From positions 84,563 to 148,562 of the forward strand of contig JANQQE010000013.1 of NCBI GenBank assembly GCA_028285105.1: 64,000 nucleotides of DNA, given 5' to 3'. Position 1 is the first letter of the stretch; each line of letters begins with the position of its first letter. The notes under the pieces are model-generated. The model was not told where the DNA came from, searched no databases, and saw only the letters and a list, made by a program, of their open reading frames with translations. This DNA is from Alphaproteobacteria bacterium (lineage in GTDB: Bacteria > Planctomycetota > Phycisphaerae > UBA1845). The position numbers and the translations under genes are program-made. Shown here piece by piece: positions 19,218-30,075 of this stretch.

Positions 19218-20591
19218 ATGTCGGCTGACGGAACCTGCTCGGAAACGAAAATCTCGCTGCCTGTCTGCAACCATAAGCCGGCTGTCTACGACGGTCCTTC
19301 GCGTGACGAAGTCTTGGCACTTCGCAAAGAGTACCTCACGCCCGGATTGCTGACGTTCTACAAAGAACCGCTTCTCGTCGTCGAAGGCAACATGCAGTAC
19401 CTCTGGGACGAAACCGGCAAGCGGTATCTCGATGCGTTCGCGGGTATCGTGACCGTTTCGGTCGGTCACTGCCATCCGAAAGTGGCGGAAAAAGTCACCG
19501 CGCAGCTCAACAAATTGCAGCATACGACCACGATCTATCTGCATCCAACCATTGCAGAATACGGTAAAAAGATGGCCGAACACATGCCTTCAGATTCGGG
19601 CCTATCGTCGAACTACTTCACGAACTCCGGCAGCGAAGCCAACGAAATCGCGATCCTCATGTCTCGCGAGCATACCGGTAATACCGACGTCATCAGCCTG
19701 AGGAACGGCTACCACGGCGGAACCCAAGCCGCGATGGCGCTGACCGCACATGGCACCTGGAAGTTCAAAACGTCACCATCGATCGGCGTCAAGAACGCCA
19801 CGCCCGCATACTGCTATCGCTGCCCGTATGGCCTTGAATACCCGAGTTGCGACGTGAAGTGCGCCACCGATGTCGAAGAACTCATCCGACACGAAACATC
19901 TGGCGAAGTGGCGTGCTTTATTGGCGAACCGATTCAGGGCGTGGGCGGCGCTGTAACGCCTCCACCGGAATACTTCAAAATCGTTTATGACATCGTTCGC
20001 AAGTACGGCGGACTCTGTATCGCCGACGAAGTGCAGACCGGATTCGGACGAACGGGCACGAAGTTCTGGGGTTTTGAAAACTACGGCGTGACACCCGACA
20101 TCGTCACAATGGCCAAAGGCATTGGCAACGGTGTTCCTCTGGGCAACTGCATTACCCGCCCGGAAATCGCCAAGACGATGGCCAACCGCATTCACTTTAA
20201 TACGTATGGTGGTAATCCCGTGTCGATGGCGCAGGGCCTTGCAACATTGGAAGTCATCGACGCCGATGGCATTCAACAAAACGCACTCGAAGTCGGCACG
20301 CATCTGAAGAATCGACTCGCTTCGATGCAAGATAAACATGCGCTAATCGGCGATGTGCGCGGGATGGGATTGATGCTCGGTGTCGAGTTGGTGCGCGACA
20401 GGCAAACCAAAGAGCCCGCCAACACCGAAGCGGCAGAGATCATGGAAGAATGCAAAAAGCGCGGACTGCTCATTGGCAAGGGTGGTTTGTACGGCAACAC
20501 GCTACGCATCAAACCGCCAATGTGCATCACCAAAGACGATGCCGATTTCCTAGCCGATTGCATCGATGGCGTAATGGCTGAGCTTAAATGA
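19218..20591 (+). CDS. Class III PLP aminotransferase, AGXT2 / beta-alanine-pyruvate type
   Basis: YLDAFAGIVTVSVGHCHP, FTNSGSEANEIA, CIADEVQTGFGRTG, MAKGIGNG. Confidence 0.9.
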   Translation: MSADGTCSETKISLPVCNHKPAVYDGPSRDEVLALRKEYLTPGLLTFYKEPLLVVEGNMQYLWDETGKRYLDAFAGIVTVSVGHCHPKVAEKVTAQLNKLQHTTTIYLHPTIAEYGKKMAEHMPSDSGLSSNYFTNSGSEANEIAILMSREHTGNTDVISLRNGYHGGTQAAMALTAHGTWKFKTSPSIGVKNATPAYCYRCPYGLEYPSCDVKCATDVEELIRHETSGEVACFIGEPIQGVGGAVTPPPEYFKIVYDIVRKYGGLCIADEVQTGFGRTGTKFWGFENYGVTPDIVTMAKGIGNGVPLGNCITRPEIAKTMANRIHFNTYGGNPVSMAQGLATLEVIDADGIQQNALEVGTHLKNRLASMQDKHALIGDVRGMGLMLGVELVRDRQTKEPANTEAAEIMEECKKRGLLIGKGGLYGNTLRIKPPMCITKDDADFLADCIDGVMAELK

Positions 20592-20661
20592 TAGATCGCG
20601 CGTAGGGTGGGTTGTGCCCACAAACTTATGATTCGCGCGAACGGCCCACGTTACGCGATTG

Positions 20662-21936
20662 TCAATGGCCATTGCATTCGTGATTGCTTGCGGTTGAACC
20701 GAATTGCTGCGGCGGGAGCGGTCGCTCCTGCAAGTCTGGTTCCGGTCCTACGATCAAAGGTACATTTGGTTTTGTTGCGGCTGGCAGATCATCGCAACCG
20801 ATTCCCGTACCGGCAGACACCATCGGCGCGCCGACATCGGCAAGGATTGCCAGATCAATCTCCGAAATATCGCGACGTTTTCCGCGACGGGTCACCACCC
20901 CATTCATGAGCTCTTCGAGCAGATCGCTTCCTGGTCTGGGGGCACTGTTGGCGACGTGTGCAATGTTACCGTACGTGAGCGGAACCGGCCCGCCGTACGC
21001 CTCGACAGCATTGGGTCCGGTGAAGAAGAAGTTCACGCCGTCAAAATCGATGTACTCGTCATACGTTGACAAATAGTTTCCCGGCAAGTCGCCGTCCCTA
21101 AAATCGCGCCAACCGTTGTAAGCAAAAACGTGTCCCATTTCGTGCAGGAATGCTGAATACGCATCGATCTTGTCGTCGGGCAATGCGGCTTGACGCAAGG
21201 TTGGATTGGGATCGAACCACCACAAGCCGTCCGTCAGATTGCGTTGGCCAATGGTGACCACGGCGTCAGCAATTTCATCGTTGGGATCTTCACCAGTTCG
21301 GATTTCGGCGAGGGCACCTTGCTCATACGTGTCCAGACCGTTGATACTGCGGATGCGAGCCACAGTCTTGCTCGACGCAACCGCCGTCGTGATGTCGGCA
21401 AAACGGACTTCAACTTCAATGGAAGCGTCGCGCGACGCCACCAGATGATCGGTCCACGCATCGCACGCTGCGCCGAGATTCAACTCAATCGCCGGATAAT
21501 ATGCAGCATACGTCTGGGCAGGGTCGTCAAACAAAATGACGCAGGCGATGTTTGCACCGGCTTGTATCTTGCGGGCGTTGTTCGGGCATTCATCGATGCA
21601 ATCGTCGAAGCCGTCGTCATCGGTGTCACGCTGCGAACAAGAGCAACCGAATTCGTCTGGGTCTTCGTTCGTGGGCGTGTCGTCGCAATCGTCAAAGTCG
21701 TTTTCGACACCGTCGGCATCGGCATCGTCGAGCGTCGAAAACAACACGTCTCGACCATCTTCTGTGCTGCTCGAATCGACCGACGTCTGGTCAGATTGCG
21801 ACTGACCGTCAGCGTCTGCATCCGGAATCTCAATGTCCGCACCAGGAATCGCAGTCAGCTTGGCGACTTCGCAGCCGCCAGCGCAGAATCCGAGCGCACA
21901 CAGATACAGACCGATTTTGTACCAATCCCCTCTCAT
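20662..21936 (-). CDS. Secreted lipoprotein with thrombospondin type 3-like Ca-binding repeats and an HExxH metalloprotease-like motif
   Basis: DADADGVENDFDDCDDTPTNEDPDEFGCSCSQRDTDDDGFDDCIDECPNN; FLHEMGHVFAYNG; start MRGDWYKIGLYLCALGFCAGGC at 21936. Confidence 0.7.
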   Translation of the reverse strand: MRGDWYKIGLYLCALGFCAGGCEVAKLTAIPGADIEIPDADADGQSQSDQTSVDSSSTEDGRDVLFSTLDDADADGVENDFDDCDDTPTNEDPDEFGCSCSQRDTDDDGFDDCIDECPNNARKIQAGANIACVILFDDPAQTYAAYYPAIELNLGAACDAWTDHLVASRDASIEVEVRFADITTAVASSKTVARIRSINGLDTYEQGALAEIRTGEDPNDEIADAVVTIGQRNLTDGLWWFDPNPTLRQAALPDDKIDAYSAFLHEMGHVFAYNGWRDFRDGDLPGNYLSTYDEYIDFDGVNFFFTGPNAVEAYGGPVPLTYGNIAHVANSAPRPGSDLLEELMNGVVTRRGKRRDISEIDLAILADVGAPMVSAGTGIGCDDLPAATKPNVPLIVGPEPDLQERPLPPQQFGSTASNHECNGH

Positions 21937-22166
21937 ATCCCCTCGCGATCGGGGGCGCGCACGGCCAAACGATTGTGCTCGTTCAGCTCGCTTTCCCCTC
22001 GAGACGAACCTACGATTCGCCGCTCGCAAAAAGGATGACCTTTAAGTTAAGGTCGAATTGTTCAGCCATTTTGGACTCGAAGAGTCCGAGAACAACAACA
22101 CTGGATGGATCAAGGGGGTAGAAGCGGGGTCTGCAATGAATTTCAGCGGATTATCGCCACAAGAAA

Positions 22167-22198
22167 GGCCCCGATGACGTTGGAACGCCACCGGGGCC
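22167..22198 (-). terminator. Rho-independent terminator-like hairpin after the collagen-like gene
   Basis: GGCCCCGgTGGCGTtccAACGTCAtCGGGGCC followed by TTTCTT on the minus strand. Confidence 0.75.
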
Positions 22199-22229
22199 GG
22201 GACTTCAAATTGCAATTTTGGATCGAGCG

Positions 22230-24320
22230 TTATTGAATAGGCTCGATCTGGCCATCACCGTTATCTTCGAAGTCTTCACCGCACACCTCGATGTACTCGA
22301 GCAGTACGCCTTCTTCTACTTGACTGGTTTCGGTACGCAGCCGGATGTCGATGCATGACTCACCGTCGGCAGCTGATATGTCGATCGTTTCCTCGACAAA
22401 CACGTTCGGCGGGTTGTCGGGAATATTCAACGTAGCACCGATGTTCCAATCGCCTTCACCCTCACCACACAGACGCCACTCGACGATGAATTCATCATTA
22501 TCCGATTCGAACAACGAAGCCCACTCGAAGCGAATGAACAGTCCGATGAAACCTTCGACGATGATGTCTTCCTGAACAACCTTGGTTTCCTGCTCGAACA
22601 CCGGGATGATGTTGAACTGGTCGTCCTGGAGACGCAGACGTTCGTTTACGATTGAAGCGTTGTCGTCCGGATCGCCACCCTGCTGTGCAGATTCAAACTC
22701 GGTCCAACCGTTGCCGACGGTGTTGCTGTCGGGACGATCGAAGTCATCGCGGAACGGGCAGAGGTTTTCGACGCCACAGTCCGGTGGATCTTGGAGAAGT
22801 GCTTCGGCCGATTCAAAGACATTCGCACCCACGGTCGCAACCGATGCATCATCAGCGGCCGACTCGAAGAAGTCCACGCCTAGGAACGTATAGCATCCGC
22901 CATCGTCGAAATCTTCAAGTTCGTCATCCTCATTAAGACGGTTGACTTCGAAGGCCAACAGGTCTCGGGCTTCAATGCTGTTGAAGAAGTCGAGGTTCAG
23001 GCCGGCAGCATTGAGTGGAAGATCGACGATCAGAAGCGATCCACCGACACCTGGTGCCGGACCAACGCTGATGTAACGGGTGTTCTGCGTACCTTGAATG
23101 GTTCCGCGGTCATTTCCGGCTTTTCCGAGGAAACTGTCCAAACGCAATACCGAGCAGATTCCGTCGCCACCTTCACGCCAGATGAACATACGCATGGTGA
23201 TCGGGTTGTTGGCACCATCAAGGTCATAACGATTCGGGACGGCAGCCCGGTACGCAACCGTACCAACACCTGCGCCACCACACGGACCCAACGACGGTTC
23301 GAACGTGTTTATCGCATCAAACGCCTCACCCTGCATCTGGTTGAATGCGGCGTACGTACCACCGGGAACCGTGAAGAACTGGTCGATGAATACGCTGTTG
23401 AACAGTGACGGACCTGGTGCACCGTCTTCGCCGTCCTCACCGTCTTCGCCGTCTTCGCCGTCTTCGCCGTCCTCACCATCTTCACCGTCCTCGCCGTCTT
23501 CGCCGTCAAGACCGTTGGTGCCTGCCGGACCAGCGGGCCCCTGTGGACCTTCCGGACCCTGCGGACCAGCCGGACCTTGTGGACCCTCGGGACCACGACC
23601 ATCGAGTACGTCAATCACTCCATCGGTGTTGACGTCTTCGCTGTAACCGCAAATGTCTTCCGGATCGATCGAAGGCTCGACATCCGGCGGACAGAAACAA
23701 ATTCCTTCGCCTTCGTCAACTCCGCGAACGCGAGCGGTTTGCTCAACCGGTTCGCCTTCTCCCTCTTCTTCTTCATCGCAGGGATAGGAATCGAGGCAGT
23801 TGCCAAATTCGTCCTGAAGCAACGGATGACAGAAGTCTCTCATACCGTTGGTGTTGATGTCCCAAACGTTGTCGCCGTCCTCGCCATCTTGACCATCAGC
23901 ACCATTTGAACCCGACGAACCGCTCGAACCACGCGGACCTGCGGGGCCAGCTGGACCTGCCGGACCTTCGGGACCTGCCGGGCCAGCGGGACCTTGCGGA
24001 CCTTCTGGGCCTTCGGTACCAGGCAACGACTGACCATCTTGACCGGGAGCACCCGGTTCACCGGGCTCGCCTTGGGGACCTGGTTCACCTTGCGGACCTG
24101 CGGGGCCAGCCGCACCACCGTTACCTAAACCAAACAATTGCAAAGCCAATGAACCGATCCCGAAGAGATCGCGAACATAGTCTTGCACGCCAAACAGACC
24201 GTTGCTACCTCCGACACAACCGGTCATCATCAGACCGCCTGCCGGTGCGACGAACAGTGCGGCTGCTACAACTGCACCCGTCAGCTTTTGTCGCGTTTTA
24301 CTCCAACCCTTAGCTTTCAT
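22230..24320 (-). CDS. Secreted collagen-like (Gly-X-Y) repeat protein with C-terminal globular domain
   Basis: Two G-X-Y tracts ([15 protein letters not shown]...; [12 protein letters not shown]...(GED)9GAPGPS); hydrophobic N-terminal segment. Confidence 0.9.
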   Translation of the reverse strand: MKAKGWSKTRQKLTGAVVAAALFVAPAGGLMMTGCVGGSNGLFGVQDYVRDLFGIGSLALQLFGLGNGGAAGPAGPQGEPGPQGEPGEPGAPGQDGQSLPGTEGPEGPQGPAGPAGPEGPAGPAGPAGPRGSSGSSGSNGADGQDGEDGDNVWDINTNGMRDFCHPLLQDEFGNCLDSYPCDEEEEGEGEPVEQTARVRGVDEGEGICFCPPDVEPSIDPEDICGYSEDVNTDGVIDVLDGRGPEGPQGPAGPQGPEGPQGPAGPAGTNGLDGEDGEDGEDGEDGEDGEDGEDGEDGEDGAPGPSLFNSVFIDQFFTVPGGTYAAFNQMQGEAFDAINTFEPSLGPCGGAGVGTVAYRAAVPNRYDLDGANNPITMRMFIWREGGDGICSVLRLDSFLGKAGNDRGTIQGTQNTRYISVGPAPGVGGSLLIVDLPLNAAGLNLDFFNSIEARDLLAFEVNRLNEDDELEDFDDGGCYTFLGVDFFESAADDASVATVGANVFESAEALLQDPPDCGVENLCPFRDDFDRPDSNTVGNGWTEFESAQQGGDPDDNASIVNERLRLQDDQFNIIPVFEQETKVVQEDIIVEGFIGLFIRFEWASLFESDNDEFIVEWRLCGEGEGDWNIGATLNIPDNPPNVFVEETIDISAADGESCIDIRLRTETSQVEEGVLLEYIEVCGEDFEDNGDGQIEPIQ
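23422..23506. repeat. 9-bp tandem repeat encoding (Gly-Glu-Asp)9
   Basis: Nine ccg-tcN-tcN units counted on the plus strand. Confidence 0.9.
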
Positions 24321-24942
24321 AAGCTCTCGCTCCTTTTCTTCCTCAAGAGAAAAGTGACCGTATTAAAATTCGCGTGATGGTGACCCAGCCAATCCGAGAC
24401 CCACACATTTTTGGTTAAAGACTTTTTGGGAACCTGCAATTGCCCTAATCGAGACAGTCGCAATCAGTTTCAATTCACGTCGAAGGTTACAACTCTTGAA
24501 CCATTCAAACGAAACGCGACTGCAAAACTCTGATAGGTCGGCAATCAAGCCCAAAGCGGATATGCACCCCAGCACTACGCTTTACCCCACCAGCGGGATT
24601 TCGGCATCCGTGCTACCCCGATTCCCATCATCCGCCTCTTCCCCAAGAGACGAACAAAAACGTCATCTGCCACCATCCAACATGCCTGCCAGACGGAGGC
24701 TCCCCATGACATCAGATCGTAAGCATTGGAAAAAACCATGTCAACTTACAGTACACATTCCAAGGGTTGGACTGATAATCCCAACGAACAACGGCTCAAA
24801 CCGCTAAATTCTAGGGTAAATCAAGCAATTCCTACCCCTCTGTTATTCGGACGTCGCCCTCGATATTCATGAGACCAACCTTTCCGAGACGCAATGAAAG
24901 ACTTGGGATGTGAGGATAGGGGATGTTTTGTCGGCGAGTTGG

Positions 24943-26328
24943 TTACACGTGTTGTGGTGGTTCGATCTTGTCGATCGTTCCTGCGGCGAGTCCTTCTTGA
25001 TACTCAGTCCAACTCATGGGTGAGCGGCCTGTATCGATTTCTTTCATTGTGATACAGCGATCGACCGGGCAGACCAGCGAACACATGTTGCATCCGACGC
25101 ACGTGTCTTGATTGATCGATAGGATGTTGACGTAATCTTCACCCGCCCCCGGAACGACCGTGATACCGCCGCTCTTGAGCAACTCGGCGCGATGACCGTT
25201 ATCGGACAAATAATCAGCGACCGATTGCTTCTCCATCTTGATCGACTGATGGCATCCGTCTTCGCAGGCGATGTAACACAGCCCGCAATGCACGCACTTC
25301 TCCTGATCGATCTCGGCGACGACCTTGTAGTTCAAATCCAGATCGCCCCAATGCTTGATGCGCGGAACCGACTTACCGACAAAGTCCGAAACATTCGTGA
25401 AGTTATTTTCCAGCATCCAACCCTGCATGCCGCTGATGAGATGCTCGACAATTCTAAATCCGTAATGCATGACAGCCGTACACACCTGCACGCTCGACGA
25501 ACCGAGCAACATAAATTCAACCGCGTCCTGCCACGACTGAATTCCACCGATTCCGCTAATCGGAATATTGATGTTCTCGTCGCGGGCGCACTCCGCCACC
25601 ATGTTTAGCGCGATGGGTTTGACAGCTGGTCCGCAATAACCACCGTGACTTCCGTTACCGCGCACCGAGGGTTTTGGCGCAAGCGTGTTCAAATCGATTC
25701 CGATAATCGAATTGATCGTGTTGATCAAAGAGATCGCATCCGCGCCACCTTCCGACGCAGCCCGACCGACCGTTGCAACGTTTGTGATGTTTGGCGTGAG
25801 TTTGACGATCACCGGAATCGTCGCGACTTCTTTGACCCACTCGGTGATCATTTTCGTGTATTCGGGAACCTGACCGACAGCCGCTCCCATCCCGCGCTCG
25901 CTCATTCCGTGCGGGCAACCGAAATTCAATTCCAGACCATCCGCCCCTGCGTCCTGCGTCTGCTTGACGATGTCATGCCATGTTTCCCGCTTGGTTTCGA
26001 CCATCAACGAAACGAACAGGGCATGATCCGGAAAATCACGTTTGACCTCGGAAATCTCGCGGAGATTGACCTCCAGCGTGCGGTCGGTGATTAGCTCGAT
26101 GTTGTTTAATCCCAGTACTTTACGGCCGTCGTAGTCCACCGCACCATAACGGGACGAAACGTTGACAATGGGCTCGTGGTTGAGGGTTTTCCAGACGACA
26201 CCGCCCCACCCGGCTTCGTACGCCCGGCGGACCTGATACCCCGAATTCGTCGGAGGGGCCGACGCCAGCCAAAAAGGATTGGGGGCTTTGACGCCGCAGA
26301 ATTCCGTACTCAGATCTGGTAATGGCAT
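24943..26328 (-). CDS. preA: NAD-dependent dihydropyrimidine dehydrogenase subunit PreA
   Basis: DHOD-like core (GLELNFGCPHGMSERGMGAAVGQ) plus C-terminal 4Fe-4S motifs CVHCGLCYIAC and CVGCNMCSLVCP. Confidence 0.93.
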   Translation of the reverse strand: MPLPDLSTEFCGVKAPNPFWLASAPPTNSGYQVRRAYEAGWGGVVWKTLNHEPIVNVSSRYGAVDYDGRKVLGLNNIELITDRTLEVNLREISEVKRDFPDHALFVSLMVETKRETWHDIVKQTQDAGADGLELNFGCPHGMSERGMGAAVGQVPEYTKMITEWVKEVATIPVIVKLTPNITNVATVGRAASEGGADAISLINTINSIIGIDLNTLAPKPSVRGNGSHGGYCGPAVKPIALNMVAECARDENINIPISGIGGIQSWQDAVEFMLLGSSSVQVCTAVMHYGFRIVEHLISGMQGWMLENNFTNVSDFVGKSVPRIKHWGDLDLNYKVVAEIDQEKCVHCGLCYIACEDGCHQSIKMEKQSVADYLSDNGHRAELLKSGGITVVPGAGEDYVNILSINQDTCVGCNMCSLVCPVDRCITMKEIDTGRSPMSWTEYQEGLAAGTIDKIEPPQHV

Positions 26329-26384
26329 GGCTGAAACCTCAATTCAAACATTGGCAGATGCGGTGTGGTGCCACAAATTGGCAC

Positions 26385-27722
26385 TCAATTGGCCAGCATC
26401 GCGTTGATGCCCCACGCGGCGACCTTGCCTTCCTGCACCGCGTCGACAATTTCTGCCCCCTTACTCGTACAATCGCCTCCGGCGAAGAGTTTCGGGATGC
26501 TCGTCGCGCCGGATTTGTGATCGATGACGACTTTGCCGTTATCGACTTTCAAATTCGGCATGGCTTTGAGCAAATCAAGCAGCGGCACTTGCCCGAGCGC
26601 TTTTACGATCATATCGGCATGAATGACAAACTCGCTGCCGGCGATCGTTGAAAGTTTGCCTTTGCGCGACGAGGCATTATCCAACGTCGTACGGATAAAC
26701 TCGACACCGGTTGCAACACCGTTCTCAACCATCACCCGCGTCGGCAGGGCGAACCACTCGAATTGCACGCCCTCGGCTTTCATGTATTCGTATTCGTAAG
26801 CGAACGCGGGCATGGCTTCTTCACCACGCCGGTATGCGACCGTCACCTTCTTCGCACCCAGTCGCGTCGCTTCCGTCGCAACGTCGGCGGCGGTGTTGCC
26901 CGCACCGATGACCAGAACATGCTCGCCAACCTCACAATCTTCAAACGGTTTGGTGTGTGTTTGGAAAATAAAGTCAAGCGCTTCCCACGCACCAGTCGCG
27001 TCTTCGTTTTCAATGCCGAGCGGAGATGTCCGCCCCAAGCCAATGCCGAGGAAAACCGCGTCATATTCGTCGATCATCTTCAAAAGCGACGGGGCATCGA
27101 CATGTTGATTCAAACGAATGTCCACACCGACCTGCTTGACCAATTCGACTTCGGTCAGTGCAAACTCGGTCGAAATCTTGTACGCCGAAATACCCAGCGT
27201 GTTGAGTCCACCGGGAATATCGCGAGCTTCAAACACCGTCACATCGTGCCCGGTTTTTCGAAGTTCGTGGGCGCATGACAGCCCGGATGGTCCGGAACCA
27301 ATCACCGCCACGCGCTTTCCTGTCGCCGGACCCGCTTCAAAGAACTCCACGCCCTTTGCGCTGGCAGCATCGCACGCAAATCGCTGCAACCGTCCAATCT
27401 GCACCGGCGATTTCAGCAACGTGTTGTCCACGCACGCCCCTTCGCACAGCACTTCGGTCGGGCACGCCCGAGCACAGCTGCCGCCAAGGATATTGTCTTC
27501 GAGAATCGTATGGGCTGCGCCAATGGGATTGCGGTGCATGATCTGGCGAATGAATTTTGGGATGTCGATGTGCGTCGGGCAGGCGCGGGTACATGGTGCA
27601 TCATAACAAAACAAACACTTCGCCGACTCCATCAGCGCCTCGTCATGCGCAAGGGGCGGCGGCATGTCCGCAAAGTTCTGCTTGAGCGTTTCGGCACTTA
27701 AATTGTCACCCGCACGGGCCAT
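26385..27722 (-). CDS. preT: NAD-dependent dihydropyrimidine dehydrogenase subunit PreT (GltD-like)
   Basis: CLFCYDAPCTRACPTHIDIPKFI, FAD/NAD motifs VIGSGPSGLSCAHEL and VIGAGNTAADVA. Confidence 0.92.
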   Translation of the reverse strand: MARAGDNLSAETLKQNFADMPPPLAHDEALMESAKCLFCYDAPCTRACPTHIDIPKFIRQIMHRNPIGAAHTILEDNILGGSCARACPTEVLCEGACVDNTLLKSPVQIGRLQRFACDAASAKGVEFFEAGPATGKRVAVIGSGPSGLSCAHELRKTGHDVTVFEARDIPGGLNTLGISAYKISTEFALTEVELVKQVGVDIRLNQHVDAPSLLKMIDEYDAVFLGIGLGRTSPLGIENEDATGAWEALDFIFQTHTKPFEDCEVGEHVLVIGAGNTAADVATEATRLGAKKVTVAYRRGEEAMPAFAYEYEYMKAEGVQFEWFALPTRVMVENGVATGVEFIRTTLDNASSRKGKLSTIAGSEFVIHADMIVKALGQVPLLDLLKAMPNLKVDNGKVVIDHKSGATSIPKLFAGGDCTSKGAEIVDAVQEGKVAAWGINAMLAN

Positions 27723-27758
27723 GTTTAATCCTCGATGGATATTGAATTCGATTTGGAC

Positions 27759-29174
27759 TTAGAGTTTTCCGGCGCTTTTTCGCGACATCCACTTGCCCCA
27801 GCCGTTCTTTCCGCAGAATTTGTAGTCGTCCACGATTAAGCGGCCCCGACTGAACGTGTTGCGTGCGAAACCGGCCAGCGACCAACCCTGGAACGGACTC
27901 CAGTCGGTATTGGTTTCCATCTTTTTGTGATCGACCTTGATGCGTTTCTTCGGATCGAAGATGGCGATATCTGCATCGCTGCCCGGCGCGATCACCCCCT
28001 TTTTGGGATACAAACCCATCACCTTCGCCGGATTGGTGCAGCATTTTTCGACGAACTGCTTCATCGTCAATCGCTTCTTCAACACACCGTGCGTGTAAAC
28101 AATCGGCAGCAACGTTTCCAAACCGGGCATGCCCATTGGAATCTTGGTCCAATCGCCGTTCCACATGGCCTTCTGCTCGCGCGTGAACGAACACGTGTCG
28201 GTCGATACGACGCACACGTCGTCCTGCTTCAAACCCTGCCACAAGCGTTTCTGGTCGGCTTTCTTTTTGATCTGCGGGCAGCACGCGAAGAGATGCCCAT
28301 CCTTCTTGGCGAACTCCGAATCGTCAAGCACCAGGTACTGCGCGCACGTTTCGGCGTGAACCGGAATTTTTTTCTTGCGGGCTTCGCGGATGATGTCGGT
28401 GCCCTCACCCGTTGACATGTGTACGATGTACAACGTGCCACCGGTCACCTCGCACCACTTGACCGCACGCTGAATGGCTTCGGCTTCGATGTAATTCGGG
28501 CGGGTGATCCCGTGCAGTTGCGCGCCGTATTTTTTCATCATCGCTTTGGTGTGATGGCGATCGATCAACTCGTCCAGCACACGACTCGACTCGGCGTGAA
28601 TCAAGAGCATCGCGCCGAGTTTCTTGCAATTCTCCAACGCCCCAAAAATCGCACGATCGTCGGACTGCCAACCTTCCGACTCGTAAATCATGAACTCCTT
28701 GAACGTCGGGCAACCCTTCTTGACCATCTTGGCCATTTCGGGTCCATGTCGATCCCAATTGGTGATTGCCATGTGAAAGCAATAATCGATGCATGTCTTC
28801 GGGTCGGCTTTCTTACGCCAGTTGTTGTAAGCCGTCGTCATCGTCTCTTTGCCATACGGAATCGCAAAGTCGATCACGCTCGTCACACAGCCGCGGGCTG
28901 CCGCCTTCGTACCCGAGTCGAAATCGTCGCTGGACACCGTCCCACAAAACGGCAGCTCCAGGTGCACATGCACATCCAGACCACCCGGAATCACGTACTG
29001 CCCCTTGGCATCAACGATCTTGGCAGTACTACGTCCGCCCTTGGTCGAACTGCCGTTACTGACCAATCCTTTTCGGACGGCTGCGATCTTCTGACCCTTA
29101 ATGCCAACGTCAACTTTCTTCGGGCCGGTCGCGGTGTAAACGGTGCCGCCCGTGATGATCGTGTCGTATCCCAT
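27759..29174 (-). CDS. hydA: Dihydropyrimidinase (D-hydantoinase)
   Basis: GGLDVHVHLELPFCGTVSSDDF; HAESSRVLDELI; VVSTDTCSFTREQK. Confidence 0.92.
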   Translation of the reverse strand: MGYDTIITGGTVYTATGPKKVDVGIKGQKIAAVRKGLVSNGSSTKGGRSTAKIVDAKGQYVIPGGLDVHVHLELPFCGTVSSDDFDSGTKAAARGCVTSVIDFAIPYGKETMTTAYNNWRKKADPKTCIDYCFHMAITNWDRHGPEMAKMVKKGCPTFKEFMIYESEGWQSDDRAIFGALENCKKLGAMLLIHAESSRVLDELIDRHHTKAMMKKYGAQLHGITRPNYIEAEAIQRAVKWCEVTGGTLYIVHMSTGEGTDIIREARKKKIPVHAETCAQYLVLDDSEFAKKDGHLFACCPQIKKKADQKRLWQGLKQDDVCVVSTDTCSFTREQKAMWNGDWTKIPMGMPGLETLLPIVYTHGVLKKRLTMKQFVEKCCTNPAKVMGLYPKKGVIAPGSDADIAIFDPKKRIKVDHKKMETNTDWSPFQGWSLAGFARNTFSRGRLIVDDYKFCGKNGWGKWMSRKSAGKL

Positions 29175-29394
29175 GTTGCAAAACTCACTTGAAAGAGATG
29201 CTCAAAAAATGCGTCGCAATCCGTATGTTGCGCGCAAAGGGCTAGCCCGGTCAAGGAAAGAATGATTTCGAGATGAATTAGAGGGAGTCAGACAGTATGG
29301 TGCCGCACGGGTGCCCCACCCTTCCAGGGCGGGGGACTGAATAAGCACACGTCAAAACCGTTATCGACCGACATTTCTGAGTAGCCACAAAAAA

Positions 29395-29420
29395 ACACTG
29401 ACAGACCAAGCTGCCAGTGT
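29395..29420 (-). terminator. Terminator-like hairpin after rpsD
   Basis: ACACTGgCAGcttggtCTGtCAGTGT followed by a T-tract on the minus strand. Confidence 0.75.
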
Positions 29421-29466
29421 CATGTTTTGGGCAAACCAACGCAATCCAAATCGCGTCAATGAAACG

Positions 29467-30075
29467 TTAGCGGGTGTAGTATTCGATGATCGAACCGAAT
29501 TCGACCTCGAACGGAAGTCGCACATCTTCGGGCACGGGCAGGCGCACGACGCGACCTTCCAACTTGCCCTCTTCGACCGACAGCCATTCGGGAGGCAATG
29601 GACCTTCACATGTTTCCGCACAATCTTTGACGAATTTTTGACTGCGATCACGGACAGTGATGACATCGCCAGGTTTGACATGCAGGGAAGGACGATCAGC
29701 CCGACGGCCGTTGATCAAGAAATGACCGTGGGCGACGGCTTGGCGGGCTTGCCAAATCGTTCGTGCCCAACCAAGACGACGAACGGTGTTGTCCAGACGG
29801 GTCTCGAGCAACTGTTGAATCGCAGTCAGCGTGCCACGTTTTGACGACGACGCTTTGGCCATGTACTTGCGGAACTGGCCGTCACGAATGTTGTAATAGA
29901 AGGCGATCTTCTGCTTCTCGATCAGCTGCGTACCGTACAAGCTCGGGCGACCACGACGGAAGCCATGCATACCCGGGCGGCTTGGCTTGTTGGGGTTAAG
30001 GTGCTTTGCCGTCTCGCAGATCGGCACGCCAACACGGCGCGTCAACCGCACCTTTGGTCCTGTGTAATTACCCAT
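29467..30075 (-). CDS. rpsD: 30S ribosomal protein S4
   Basis: MGNYTGPKVRLTRRVGVPI...RPGMHGFRRGRPSLYGTQLIEKQKIAFYYNIRDGQFRKYM; RLGWARTIWQARQAVAHGHFLING. Confidence 0.97.
   Translation of the reverse strand: MGNYTGPKVRLTRRVGVPICETAKHLNPNKPSRPGMHGFRRGRPSLYGTQLIEKQKIAFYYNIRDGQFRKYMAKASSSKRGTLTAIQQLLETRLDNTVRRLGWARTIWQARQAVAHGHFLINGRRADRPSLHVKPGDVITVRDRSQKFVKDCAETCEGPLPPEWLSVEEGKLEGRVVRLPVPEDVRLPFEVEFGSIIEYYTR

Noticed and set aside
21190-22038. 282-aa plus-strand ORF
   Set aside because: Opposite the TSP3/metalloprotease gene; Arg-rich composition typical of a shadow frame.
23305-23646. Plus-strand ORFs rich in SSPSSPSSP and RRLRRLRR (23305..23646, 23405..23632)
   Set aside because: They are antisense readings of the collagen Gly-X-Y / GED tandem repeat; the minus-strand collagen frame explains the region.
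24321-24942. Possible riboswitch or leader in the gap upstream of the collagen-like gene
   Set aside because: No conserved riboswitch core (e.g. c-di-GMP GEMM) could be recognised by eye; would need an Rfam scan.
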